Of a DNA stretch of 64,000 nt, positions 1-7,536 are shown in pieces. Made by a program: the position numbers and the translations under genes. This stretch comes from Flammeovirga pectinis (GTDB taxonomy: Bacteria; Bacteroidota; Bacteroidia; Cytophagales; Flammeovirgaceae), in assembly GCF_003970675.1 (NCBI RefSeq), contig NZ_CP034562.1:992001-1056000 (forward strand), read 5' to 3'. Under the pieces are notes generated by a model. The model searched no databases. It saw only the letters and a list, made by a program, of their open reading frames with translations, and was not told the DNA's origin. Within the stretch, counting starts at the first letter, position 1. Every line of letters begins with the position of its first letter.

Positions 1-1
1 A

Positions 2-217
2 TTAGCAGAAAGAGCAAGAGAATTGTACTGGGAGGGACATAGACGTACAGATTTAAGACGTTTTGGACAATACTCAAACGGTACTTATGTAGCTCCTTGG
101 TCTTATAAAGGTGGTGTTGTAGATGGTAAGGATGTTGATTCTAAGTATGAGTTATATCCATTACCTGCATCCGATGTTGGAGCAAATCCAAACCTTAAAC
201 AAAACCCTAATTATTAG
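2..217 (+). CDS. SusD/RagB-family outer membrane lipoprotein, C-terminal end (partial)
   Basis: Only the last ~71 codons are in the window; the frame is open from base 2 to the TAG at 215-217. The protein contains RARELYWEGHRRTDLRRFGQ and ends PNLKQNPNY, which match the end of SusD proteins and the same region of the complete SusD at 57906-59522 (AFEGHRWFDLRRWGK, ending NPNLKQNEGW). SusD proteins are surface lipoproteins that capture glycans over a SusC TonB-dependent channel. The SusE-like gene follows at 285, so this is the downstream end of a susC-susD-susE operon. The start lies upstream of the window. Confidence 0.93.
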   Translation, partial: LAERARELYWEGHRRTDLRRFGQYSNGTYVAPWSYKGGVVDGKDVDSKYELYPLPASDVGANPNLKQNPNY

Positions 218-226
218 TAATTTAAT

Positions 227-256
227 AACTCAGTTATATTATAGTATAACTGAGTT
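227..256 (+). other. 12-bp perfect intercistronic hairpin between susD and susE
   Basis: Arms 227-238 and 245-256 are perfectly complementary (AACTCAGTTATA and its reverse complement) around a 6-nt loop. It starts 10 nt after the SusD stop and is followed only by GTTGTTG, not a clean U-tract. It could be a weak terminator, a 3' stabilising stem or a processing site that makes susE less abundant than susCD. The structure is seen directly; the role is inferred. Confidence 0.6.
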
Positions 257-284
257 GTTGTAATGCGATTTAAATTTGATAATA

Positions 285-1403
285 ATGAAATTTAATAAAC
301 TATATATCAGCACTTTAAGTGTTATTTTGATGGCTTTTATGTCTTGTGAAACACAGGATAAAACAGTCTATCATCCAAGTAATGCAACTGCACCAGTTTT
401 AGAAGACCCAATTACTAAAACGGAGTATATCTTTACAGAAGATAATTTACAAGAAGAATGGGAGGTAGTATCTTGGTCAGAAGCAAATTTAGGTGTAACT
501 GCTGCAACACAATATGCAGTTCAGGTAGCTTTGCAAGGGGATAGTGCAAATGTAGCAACAATTGTAGAAACCACTAATTTAACGGCGAATATCACGAATG
601 AGGAGATTAATAAAGCATTAAATGAATTAGCGGTATCACCAGGTAACGTTACAGATTTTGATATTAGAGTTAAAGCTTTTGCTGGGAAATTAGAAACACC
701 AGTAGAAGGTATTCAGGCAATACCATCAAATCATTTTGGTTTTGCAGCAGCTGTTTTTGCGCAAGCATCTGAAGTCTTTTTAGTGGGCTCATTTAGTGGT
801 TGGAATCCAGAATCTACAGATTTCGCATTAGAGAAAACATCCGATATTAAATTTACAGGGATACACTATATCAAAAAAGATGGTGAAAATAATGCTGTAT
901 TTAAAGTATTAGAATTTTTAGGTGATTGGGGTTCTGAGTGGAACTACTCTGCCTTTGAAGGTAGGCATTCATCTAACATCCAAAAAGACGAAGGAGAAAG
1001 CTCAAATATTGTATTAAATGATGAGGCTCGAAATTATCATTTTGAAATAGATGCTACCGATCCAGAAAAGAAAACGCTTCAAGTAAGAAAGTACGGTATC
1101 TTTAAAGTTGGTTCTGAAAATGGATGGAATAATGCTGACGAGACAAATATGGAATTTATACCAACTGCAGAAGATGAAAAGGTACTTGTTTATACAGGAC
1201 CTTTAAAATCTGGAGAAGAATTCAAATTTGTAAATGTGTTGGGTTCTTGGGATTACGGAAACTATGGTTTCAATGAAATATCAGCAGCAGCAAGTAGTAT
1301 TAAATTAGAAGAAAAAGGAGGGAACTTCACTTATACAGGAGCAGATGTAGCTACAGCAACATTTACTTTAAATATAGAAACGATGACGTTGTCGGTAGAA
1401 TAA
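285..1403 (+). CDS. SusE/SusF-like outer membrane glycan-binding lipoprotein
   Basis: I place the start at ATG 285 rather than TTG 276 because it gives a clean lipoprotein signal: MKFNKLYISTLSVILMAFMSC, with the lipid-attachment Cys at residue 21. After the signal comes a SusE-type N-terminal Ig-like domain (about residues 40-150), then two repeats starting VFLVGSFSGWN and IFKVGSENGWNN. These are the tandem starch-binding-like domains of SusE/SusF proteins, with aromatic residues typical of glycan contact. It follows the SusD end by 67 nt with a hairpin between them. The likely substrate is an alpha-glucan, but the ligand is inference. Confidence 0.85.
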   Translation: MKFNKLYISTLSVILMAFMSCETQDKTVYHPSNATAPVLEDPITKTEYIFTEDNLQEEWEVVSWSEANLGVTAATQYAVQVALQGDSANVATIVETTNLTANITNEEINKALNELAVSPGNVTDFDIRVKAFAGKLETPVEGIQAIPSNHFGFAAAVFAQASEVFLVGSFSGWNPESTDFALEKTSDIKFTGIHYIKKDGENNAVFKVLEFLGDWGSEWNYSAFEGRHSSNIQKDEGESSNIVLNDEARNYHFEIDATDPEKKTLQVRKYGIFKVGSENGWNNADETNMEFIPTAEDEKVLVYTGPLKSGEEFKFVNVLGSWDYGNYGFNEISAAASSIKLEEKGGNFTYTGADVATATFTLNIETMTLSVE

Positions 1404-1428
1404 TAGCTACTGATCAATTAAATCAATT

Positions 1429-1458
1429 AGCAGTTCTAGCAATAGGGCTGCTTTTTTT
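1429..1458 (+). terminator. Rho-independent terminator after the susE-like gene
   Basis: Stem AGCAG (1429-1433) with CTGCT (1448-1452), extended inward by G-U pairs, followed by a run of seven T. It closes the Sus operon that enters from the left. Confidence 0.65.
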
Positions 1459-1537
1459 GTTTCTATTTATAATGTTACCTCCCGAATTTGGATAAATATA
1501 TCCATCAACCGATATTCATCATTCTAAAGAATAAAAA

Positions 1538-2029
1538 ATGATAGAGATCGTAAAAGCCACAACAGACCAACAATTAGTAATAATTGAACAACTAGCAGAA
1601 AAAATATGGAAAGCACATTATATACCAATAATAGGCACAAAACAGGTAGATTATATGCTCGATAAGTTTCAGTCTTTTACAGCTATGAAACAGCAAATAT
1701 TAGACGGGTTAGAATATTACGAACTTAAGTTTAATAAAGAAAGTGTTGGTTACATTGGTTTTAAAAACGAAGAGGAAACTGTGTTTTTAAGTAAGGTGTA
1801 TGTAGATGCCGACTACAGAGGGAAGAGTATTGGAAAAAAGGCCATACAGTTTGTAGAAAAACAAGCAAAGGATAGAGGTAAAAAGGGAGTACGCCTCACG
1901 GTAAATAAATACAACGAAAATTCTATTGCTGTTTATAAAAAAATGAATTTTGAAGTAGTTGATGAAGTAGTTGCAGATATAGGGCAGGGATATGTTATGG
2001 ATGATTATGTTTTAATAAAGAACATCTAA
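1538..2029 (+). CDS. GNAT-family N-acetyltransferase
   Basis: The 163-residue protein has the GNAT fold signature. The acetyl-CoA pyrophosphate loop is R-G-K-S-I-G-K at residues 94-100, preceded by the beta-strand VFLSKVYVDADY and followed by a helix; the C-terminal part has NENSIAVYKKMNFEVVDE, the usual motif B region. It transfers an acetyl group from acetyl-CoA to an amine; nothing in the sequence or neighbours identifies the acceptor (small molecule, peptide or ribosomal protein). It stands alone between the Sus terminator and the ahpC promoter. Confidence 0.88.
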   Translation: MIEIVKATTDQQLVIIEQLAEKIWKAHYIPIIGTKQVDYMLDKFQSFTAMKQQILDGLEYYELKFNKESVGYIGFKNEEETVFLSKVYVDADYRGKSIGKKAIQFVEKQAKDRGKKGVRLTVNKYNENSIAVYKKMNFEVVDEVVADIGQGYVMDDYVLIKNI

Positions 2030-2084
2030 TTGTGATGTAAATAAAGGAGTGTATTAGCTTGATAATTATCATTAAAAAAAGGTG

Positions 2085-2122
2085 ACAAAAGTAGGTTTTA
2101 AGCTAATAAAGACTACTTTTGT
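2085..2122 (+). promoter_or_regulatory. ahpC promoter region with a 10-bp perfect inverted repeat over the -7 element
   Basis: Arms ACAAAAGTAG (2085-2094) and CTACTTTTGT (2113-2122) are perfect inverted repeats separated by 18 nt. The right arm contains TACTTTTG at 2114-2121, an exact Bacteroidota -7 element (TAnnTTTG). A factor bound to the palindrome would sit on the promoter, as expected for a redox-controlled peroxiredoxin gene (OxyR- or PerR-type control is known for ahpC in Bacteroidota). The repeat and motif are seen; the regulator is inferred. Confidence 0.55.
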
Positions 2123-2164
2123 GATGACAAAAATAAACTTTGTTTAACGTAAAAAATTAATTCA

Positions 2165-2797
2165 ATGTCAATAGTTAATAAGGCAGCACCATTGTTCACT
2201 GCAGGTGCAGTAATCAACGGAGAAGAGATTGTAGAAAGCTTTTCTTTAGAGCAATTTATTGGTAAGAAAGAAGTAGTACTTTTCTTCTATCCAAAAGATT
2301 TTACTTTTGTATGTCCAACTGAAATCTTGGCATTTCAAGAGAAATTACCTGAATTCGAAAAAAGAGGAGTTCAAGTAATTGGTGTTTCTACAGATACTGA
2401 AGAAACTCACTTAGCTTGGTTAATGACACCAAAAAAAGAAGGTGGTATTGAAGGTGTAACTTATCCTTTAGTAGCAGATGCTTCTAAAACTATTGCAATG
2501 AACTACGGTGTATTAGGTGGAGAGTATACTTTTGACGAAGATAAAGGTCAATGGTCTTTCGAAGGAGCTCCAATTGCACTTCGTGGTACATTCTTAATCG
2601 ACAAAGCTGGTAACGTTAGACACCAAGTAGTTAACGATTTTCCTCTAGGTCGTAACATCGAAGATACATTACGTATGGTAGATGCTCTTCAATTCACTGA
2701 GAAACACGGTGAGGTTTGTCCTGCAAACTGGGAAGAAGGTAAAGATGCAATGAAAGCCACTCGTGATGGTGTTGCAGATTACTTATCTAATCACTAA
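2165..2797 (+). CDS. ahpC: Peroxiredoxin, 2-Cys AhpC/Prx1 type
   Basis: The 210-residue thiol peroxidase reduces H2O2 and organic peroxides in the cytoplasm. The peroxidatic Cys is C50 in FYPKDFTFVCPTEI and the resolving Cys is C185 in EVCPANW, so it is a typical 2-Cys enzyme. Length is slightly above the ~187-200 residues of AhpC. No ahpF follows; a hairpin terminator ends the unit at 2857, so electrons must come from another reductase (thioredoxin or an AhpF elsewhere). A palindrome overlapping the -7 element upstream suggests peroxide-responsive control. Confidence 0.95.
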   Translation: MSIVNKAAPLFTAGAVINGEEIVESFSLEQFIGKKEVVLFFYPKDFTFVCPTEILAFQEKLPEFEKRGVQVIGVSTDTEETHLAWLMTPKKEGGIEGVTYPLVADASKTIAMNYGVLGGEYTFDEDKGQWSFEGAPIALRGTFLIDKAGNVRHQVVNDFPLGRNIEDTLRMVDALQFTEKHGEVCPANWEEGKDAMKATRDGVADYLSNH

Positions 2798-2826
2798 GAA
2801 TATAAAAGAGTTTTAATGCTCTATTT

Positions 2827-2857
2827 AGCCTCAATCGAAAGATTGAGGCTTTTTTTA
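2827..2857 (+). terminator. Terminator of ahpC
   Basis: Perfect 10-bp stem AGCCTCAATC / GATTGAGGCT (2827-2836, 2841-2850) closed by a GAAA tetraloop and followed by T7. Confidence 0.9.
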
Positions 2858-2921
2858 TGCCCTTTGATATATGGATTTAATATAATTATGCGTTATCTAA
2901 AAAAAGCATTAATATCTAATG

Positions 2922-2929
2922 TATATTTG
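2922..2929 (+). promoter_or_regulatory. Bacteroidota -7 promoter element
   Basis: TATATTTG is an exact TAnnTTTG match, 26 nt before the ATG of the exported protein gene at 2956. No convincing -33 TTG is seen. Confidence 0.5.
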
Positions 2930-2955
2930 CGGCAAGTAAAACAACTAACAATGTT

Positions 2956-3807
2956 ATGAGAAAGTCATTAGTATTAACAATTGCAGCTTGTCTACTGACA
3001 ACACTGGCAATTGCTCAAGATTACTACGTACTGCATTTAACTGGAGACATAAAAGAAACTTCTTCACAAAGGAACTTAATAGTAGGTGATGTGATTTCCC
3101 CACAGACAGAACTTACTTTTTTTTCAGCAAATGCAAAGGCACTAGTAGTAAGTGCAGAGAAAGGGAGAATGTTATTGGACGGCTCTAAAGCTAAAGATAA
3201 CAGACGAGGGGAGTTTATTGCATTACTTGAAAATGTAATTATGCCTGTTGCTGCAAATAAAAATTTAAGCAGCAGACGTGTAGGCGTTATCGAGAATAAA
3301 GATATTGAAGATATCAGCGAATTTTTTGGTTCTAATATGAGAGCTGTATTAGGAGATACCTTTACACTTCATTTAGATAAAGAGGTATTTAAAAAGAAAG
3401 GTGGTTTTAGTTATATCTATCAGTATAGTATTGATGGTAAATCAAAAATCAACAAAGTATTAAAAGTATACGATGGGGAGATGATGCTTGATAAAAAAGC
3501 ATTGTATCTTATAGAAGATTACAAGACGCCAGAAAGTGGATCTGAAGTAGAGTTTTATTCTACCAACGTAATTTCAAAACAATCTAACTTATTGGCTAAA
3601 GTAAATATCTGCTACGTAAATGATAAAGATTTATGGAAAGAGATGGATACACTTATTAAAGCTTTAAGTATTTCTGGAAAAGATCAGGAGATTATTCAAG
3701 TAGCTTCAGATTATATTAACGAACAATATGGTGAGCCATTCCCTGGTGAACTAGAAAATTGGTTAATCAAGAAAGGATTTATACCTGCCTCTCAAGAATT
3801 GAAATAA
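2956..3807 (+). CDS. Exported protein of unknown function
   Basis: I do not recognise the family. The 283-residue protein has a Sec signal peptide (MRKSLVLTIAACLLTTLAIA, cleavage after A20) and no lipobox, so it is probably periplasmic. The N-terminal part (YYVLHLTGDIKETSSQRNLIVGDVISPQTELTF) reads as a small beta-rich domain, followed by a longer mixed region ending in an alpha-helix-rich tail. No catalytic motif, transmembrane segment or repeat is obvious. It is monocistronic, with its own promoter motif and a strong terminator at 3831-3874. ATG 2956 is chosen over the out-of-frame ATG at 2951. Confidence 0.8.
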   Translation: MRKSLVLTIAACLLTTLAIAQDYYVLHLTGDIKETSSQRNLIVGDVISPQTELTFFSANAKALVVSAEKGRMLLDGSKAKDNRRGEFIALLENVIMPVAANKNLSSRRVGVIENKDIEDISEFFGSNMRAVLGDTFTLHLDKEVFKKKGGFSYIYQYSIDGKSKINKVLKVYDGEMMLDKKALYLIEDYKTPESGSEVEFYSTNVISKQSNLLAKVNICYVNDKDLWKEMDTLIKALSISGKDQEIIQVASDYINEQYGEPFPGELENWLIKKGFIPASQELK

Positions 3808-3830
3808 TTAAAAAAGGTTATCCTTCAATA

Positions 3831-3874
3831 AAAAAATCGGTTCATCTATTATGTTAGATGAACCGATTTTTTTT
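3831..3874. terminator. Strong bidirectional terminator next to the IS element
   Basis: 18-bp perfect stem, 3831-3848 with 3855-3872, 6-nt loop TTATGT, A-tract on one side and T8 on the other. It ends the gene at 2956-3807 and lies just outside the IS30 left end. Confidence 0.92.
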
Positions 3875-3883
3875 AAAACTTGA

Positions 3884-3903
3884 ATTCTAATAACAATTGC
3901 AAC
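3884..3903 (+). repeat. IS30 left terminal inverted repeat
   Basis: ATTCTAATAACAATTGCAAC matches the reverse complement of 4903-4922 (ATTCTAGAAACAGTTGCAAC) with three mismatches. It sits at the 3' end of the transposase gene, next to its stop codon. Confidence 0.75.
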
Positions 3904-3904
3904 T

Positions 3905-4851
3905 TTAGGCTGCACTAATATCAATATTATTTATAAGCTCAATAGGACTATAAAATCCATACCTTTTACGAGGTCTATTATTGAGTTTATTTTCAATTTT
4001 GGAGATATACTTTAAAAGTACATCTTCCATACTCTGACCTTTAGGAAAATATTGTCTTAATAACCCATTTGTGTTTTCATTTGTACCTCTTTGCCAGCTA
4101 GAGTAAGGATCTGCGAAATAGGCTACAGTATTACATAATTCTTCTATTTTCTGATGACAAGCAAACTCTTTTCCATTATCAAAAGTAATAGTATACCAAG
4201 GAATTGGCGTTCTTTCATACATTGATAACAATGTAGCACCTACATCATTTTCTGATTTACTATTTGCCTTTCCTACTAATAGATACCCACTCTTTCTATC
4301 TACTAAAGTTACAAGCACAGCAGAACGAGCTTTAGTACCAATTACCACGTCAGCTTCCCAATGTCCTATTTCAGAACGATTATCAGCTTCTATTGGTCTA
4401 GTACGTATATTTTTCCTGTTTGTAAGTTTCCCTCTAGTTTCCTTAGAGGCTCTTTTAACGAAGGATTTTGACTCATCTGAGAATATATAATTTGATATAC
4501 TGTTTCAACACACGGAAAGGAGCCTCCTTCTAAGCGTTTCCGATTTACAAGTTGTTCAGGACTATATTGGTTAACCTCTAATGCAGACAGAATTTCATCT
4601 TTATATTCTATTGTAGAACTATGAAAACCAGTTTGTTTACATTTCTTTTTAAGGTATCGTTTATGAGCATACTCAGCATCGTATCCATCAAGGTGATCAC
4701 AACGCTTTAATTCTCTACCTACAGTCGATTTATGAACGTTGATTTTATCAGATATTAAACTATTTGAATATCCTTCTTCTAAATACGTTTCTATTTTATA
4801 CCTTTGTGATAGGGTAAGATCCATCTTTATTGCAATTTTGTTTTTAAACAA
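3905..4851 (-). pseudogene. IS30-family transposase, split by a -1 frame change
   Basis: The 5' part (4851 down to the TAG at 4390) carries the IS30 N-terminal helix-turn-helix (LTLSQRYKIETYLEEGYSNS, then INVHKSTVGREL). The 3' part (3905-~4506) carries the DDE integrase core: D in GHWEADVVIG, D in TITFDNGKEF, E in GTNENTNGLLRQYFP, then NNRPRKRYGF. The second frame stays open upstream of its first start as RGKLTNRKNIRTRPIE, which matches the IS30 linker, so the frame switch belongs between about 4480 and 4506, after TVYQIIYS. Joined, the protein is ~315 residues, the normal size. Either a 1-nt loss killed it or it uses -1 frameshifting; no strong slippery heptamer is visible at that point, so I favour decay. 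Confidence 0.8.
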
Positions 4852-4902
4852 TTTTGGTCAGACTTTAAAGATAGTCTTACCTTTTTTATTTGCCTAAAAT
4901 GG

Positions 4903-4922
4903 GTTGCAACTGTTTCTAGAAT
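4903..4922 (-). repeat. IS30 right terminal inverted repeat
   Basis: GTTGCAACTGTTTCTAGAAT, the partner of 3884-3903. Just inside it, 4856-4881 forms a subterminal imperfect hairpin (GGTCAGACT with AGTCTTACC, 8 of 9 pairs), upstream of the transposase start. Confidence 0.75.
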
Positions 4923-5148
4923 CTAAGAAATGAAAAAGGTACACAAAAAATTCGCATACCTTTAACCTTAACCAATAAACAACACATAAAATAAACACAT
5001 GCTAAAAGCTACGAAGGATTTTCACCTTTTCATCTTAAACCGAAGTTTTCTGACATAGCTTTTCTGTATTTGAATTACAAATTTAGTGTATATTTCAAAA
5101 AATTGAAATCTTTTTAAAGTTATTAATTAAGAATTTCAATAATTGTAA

Positions 5149-5156
5149 TAAATTTG
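5149..5156 (+). promoter_or_regulatory. Bacteroidota -7 promoter element for the Lrp-type regulator
   Basis: TAAATTTG is an exact TAnnTTTG match 27 nt before the ATG at 5184. The remaining 4928-5148 stretch between the IS end and this motif is very AT-rich and shows nothing else I can support. Confidence 0.5.
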
Positions 5157-5183
5157 GGTAAATAATGAAGTGTATTTAATAAA

Positions 5184-5693
5184 ATGGCCGAACTTATGGA
5201 AAAAATACCTGAGATTGATCACGTCGATATAAAGATTTTGTCCGAATTATTGAAAGATGCGAAAACTCCGTACACGGAAATCGCTGAAAGAATATTTGTT
5301 TCGGGCGGAACAGTTCATGTTAGAATGAAAAAAATGGAGAAAATGGGGATCGTAAAAGGTTCAACATTAGATCTCGATTTTTCAAAATTAGGATATGATA
5401 TTACATCGTTCTTGGGCATCTATTTAGAAAAGAGTAGTCTGTACGAAGAAGTATGTACTGAGCTAGAAAAAATTCCTGAAATCCTTAATTTGCATTATAC
5501 AACTGGAGATTGGAGTATATTCGTTAGAATTGCTTGTAGAGATACAAATCACCTTCGCCAAGTATTGCATGATAAAATACAAAGCATATCAGGTATATCT
5601 AGAACAGAAACATTTATTTCGTTAGAAGAGAAGTTCAACAGGCCGTTAGCTTTTGACGAATCTGAAATGACTAGTTCTGAAGAAGAAGTCTAA
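5184..5693 (+). CDS. Lrp/AsnC-family transcriptional regulator
   Basis: The 169-residue DNA-binding protein has an N-terminal winged helix-turn-helix (residues ~14-62: DHVDIKILSELLKDAKTPYTEIAERIFVS split across two helices, then VRMKKMEKMGIVKG) and a C-terminal RAM ligand-binding domain (~70-155; LGIYLEKSSLYEEV, HYTTGDWSIFVRIACRD). Lrp-type proteins form octamers and respond to amino acids. It is monocistronic with its own terminator (5741-5776) and faces the McrBC-like operon tail to tail. It is slightly longer than typical because of a short acidic tail (ESEMTSSEEEV). Confidence 0.92.
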   Translation: MAELMEKIPEIDHVDIKILSELLKDAKTPYTEIAERIFVSGGTVHVRMKKMEKMGIVKGSTLDLDFSKLGYDITSFLGIYLEKSSLYEEVCTELEKIPEILNLHYTTGDWSIFVRIACRDTNHLRQVLHDKIQSISGISRTETFISLEEKFNRPLAFDESEMTSSEEEV

Positions 5694-5740
5694 GTCTATC
5701 ATAGATTATTTAGATATGTCGACTTAAAGTCAATTATATA

Positions 5741-5776
5741 AAAAAACGAAGCATAAATAATATGCTTCGTTTTTTT
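5741..5776. terminator. Bidirectional terminator between the Lrp regulator and the nuclease operon
   Basis: 15-bp perfect stem 5741-5755 / 5761-5775, loop AATAA, A-tract one side and T-tract the other, so it can serve both converging units. Confidence 0.9.
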
Positions 5777-5827
5777 ATTTTTTAGCGAAAATGGTTAGAT
5801 ACTAAAATAGTAGATTAACTAATTATT

Positions 5828-7534
5828 TTATACTCCAACATTCCATTCTCGCATCATTTTCTTGATACAATTTTTTATAGGATCATTGCTTTCAGCATTG
5901 TTCATTACAATACCAATAATAGGTAAGAAATTATCATCATAGTTCATTGTCCATACAGGTCTGCCATAACAAGCATTAGGGCAGATTAACCATAGGAAAT
6001 CAGGCTTCTGATGATCTCTTCTTTCTCCTATAACTCGAACACAAGTATAATACTTAAACGAAGACTCTTTTAGATCTTGATCTAAGACAGTTTTCGCCAT
6101 CTTATACTTTGCATCCAGAATACCATATCGTAAAGAAAGGTGAGGATCCATATACTCAACAACAAAATCGGGAGTATAATAGAAACTATCTCTATGAGGT
6201 TTACCATGTAAAACCAAGTGGGTATCTGTAGGTTCTCTTCCAATTTGGGGTTGATAAAGGAAATTCATTTGCCAACGTCCTTTAATTGGTTGAATTGATA
6301 CGCGCTTTGGAATAAATTCGCCTTCTTCTAAAGGGCTTTCGTCAATCTTAACATTATAATCTTTAAAGCACTCAACTAACGCATCATAGAGTTGGTAGTA
6401 GGTATAAAGTTCATAAATTTGATCTAAGAATGACGTCTTAAGCGAAGAACTATTTTCATTGGTATCTATCTTTAGGTTATACACCTGTAATAGACTTAAA
6501 AATATCTTAGAATATAGATTTACCGATCCAAAACGCTTTGTTAATCTCGGAGGATGAACATTGGGTTTTGTGTTTGGTAATAATTGCATGTACTTTCTTT
6601 CAAGACGGTATAATCTTGTCTTGATATCATTAACATCCTCTATAGCCTGAGAGTTGATGATAACTTGTGCAGCTTCAAAAGTAGCGTAACCATTACCATC
6701 TCCTTGAAAATAATTTTTAGAATCATTTATTAGATGAATATGAGTGATCAAATCATCTAATAATTTTCTAGCCCAATAAAAGCCACCTAAAATACACTCA
6801 TTTTCGTACGTAGCATACTCCATTTTAACAACGGGAGCTTCAATACGATCAATAACAGTGTACTGTCCATTAATTTCTATAGCATCTGGATGATCTTTTA
6901 ACGAATCATCAAAATAGAGTTCGTCAAGGTGTTCTATTAACCAATCAATACTCTGACTGTCAATATCAGCGGTGGCAAAATCTTGTATTTCCCTTTCTTG
7001 AACTGTAGAATACCTTGGGCTATGTGCCAAATCAGGAAGAATATCTTCCATGTCATTGATAAATTTATCCAAAGGTCCTAAACGGGTCATTGATAAAGTT
7101 GAAGGTTTCTTCTTCTTATCATCCTCAGATTCTTCTCTAGTAAAGAGTTTTAGAATTAACGACTTATTCTTTTTATATAAATAAGTGATCATCCCCTCTG
7201 CATCGTCAGAGCTTAGTTTAGATGCATCTATACGTACCTGAAAAGGTTCTCCGCCACAAGTAACTGTGGCAACACCTAATTGGTTCGAAAAATGCTGACC
7301 TAATCCAACGGTTATTCTACTTTCCCTTTCTGAATTGTGGATTAAAGAATTTTCTACTTCAACACCATCTATAGTGACTTTTGTGTTAACAGGAAGTTCA
7401 AAATATTGGAATTCTAACTCATAGAAATGATGCTCCAAAACAACGTGTAAACCGTCGATTGGGAGCACCTCTTCTCTTTCTGTATTGTAAGGTGGAGAGT
7501 TATCTTTTCTTATATGAAAAATCTTAAACTCCAT
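5828..7534 (-). CDS. McrC-like DUF2357-type protein with C-terminal PD-(D/E)XK nuclease domain
   Basis: The 568-residue protein starts 2 nt after the stop of the AAA+ gene, so the two are co-translated. The C-terminal ~150 residues hold a PD-(D/E)XK nuclease core: D456 in YYTPDFVVEY and D474-x-K476 in YGILDAKYK, followed by a helix with conserved aromatic residues. The N-terminal two thirds (beta-rich start, then helical linker, residues ~20-400) resemble the DUF2357 region of McrC-type partners. In McrBC, McrC stimulates the McrB GTPase and cuts DNA. Predicted role: nuclease arm of a two-gene restriction/anti-phage module. Family assignment is by motif and gene order; the target is unknown. 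Confidence 0.75.
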   Translation of the reverse strand: MEFKIFHIRKDNSPPYNTEREEVLPIDGLHVVLEHHFYELEFQYFELPVNTKVTIDGVEVENSLIHNSERESRITVGLGQHFSNQLGVATVTCGGEPFQVRIDASKLSSDDAEGMITYLYKKNKSLILKLFTREESEDDKKKKPSTLSMTRLGPLDKFINDMEDILPDLAHSPRYSTVQEREIQDFATADIDSQSIDWLIEHLDELYFDDSLKDHPDAIEINGQYTVIDRIEAPVVKMEYATYENECILGGFYWARKLLDDLITHIHLINDSKNYFQGDGNGYATFEAAQVIINSQAIEDVNDIKTRLYRLERKYMQLLPNTKPNVHPPRLTKRFGSVNLYSKIFLSLLQVYNLKIDTNENSSSLKTSFLDQIYELYTYYQLYDALVECFKDYNVKIDESPLEEGEFIPKRVSIQPIKGRWQMNFLYQPQIGREPTDTHLVLHGKPHRDSFYYTPDFVVEYMDPHLSLRYGILDAKYKMAKTVLDQDLKESSFKYYTCVRVIGERRDHQKPDFLWLICPNACYGRPVWTMNYDDNFLPIIGIVMNNAESNDPIKNCIKKMMREWNVGV

Positions 7535-7536
7535 TT

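Larger units (their letters stand above)
3879..4927 (-). mobile_element. IS30-family insertion sequence, ~1.05 kb
   Basis: The element contains a frame-split IS30-type transposase on the minus strand flanked by imperfect inverted repeats. The core ends are 3884-3903 and 4903-4922 (17 of 20 positions match); allowing two more mismatches the similarity extends to 3879 and 4927. With those outer limits both flanks read AAA, which would fit the short 2-3 bp target duplications of IS30 elements, but the flanks are A-rich so this is weak. Size fits the family. It is inserted just past a terminator and disrupts no visible gene. Confidence 0.82.

Noticed and set aside
3905-4851. Two separate transposase genes
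   Set aside because: The two frames overlap and together give one normal IS30 transposase, so they are one frame-split gene.
4928-5148. Possible further IS or phage remains next to the IS30 element
   Set aside because: The stretch is AT-rich with no open frame or repeat I can support.
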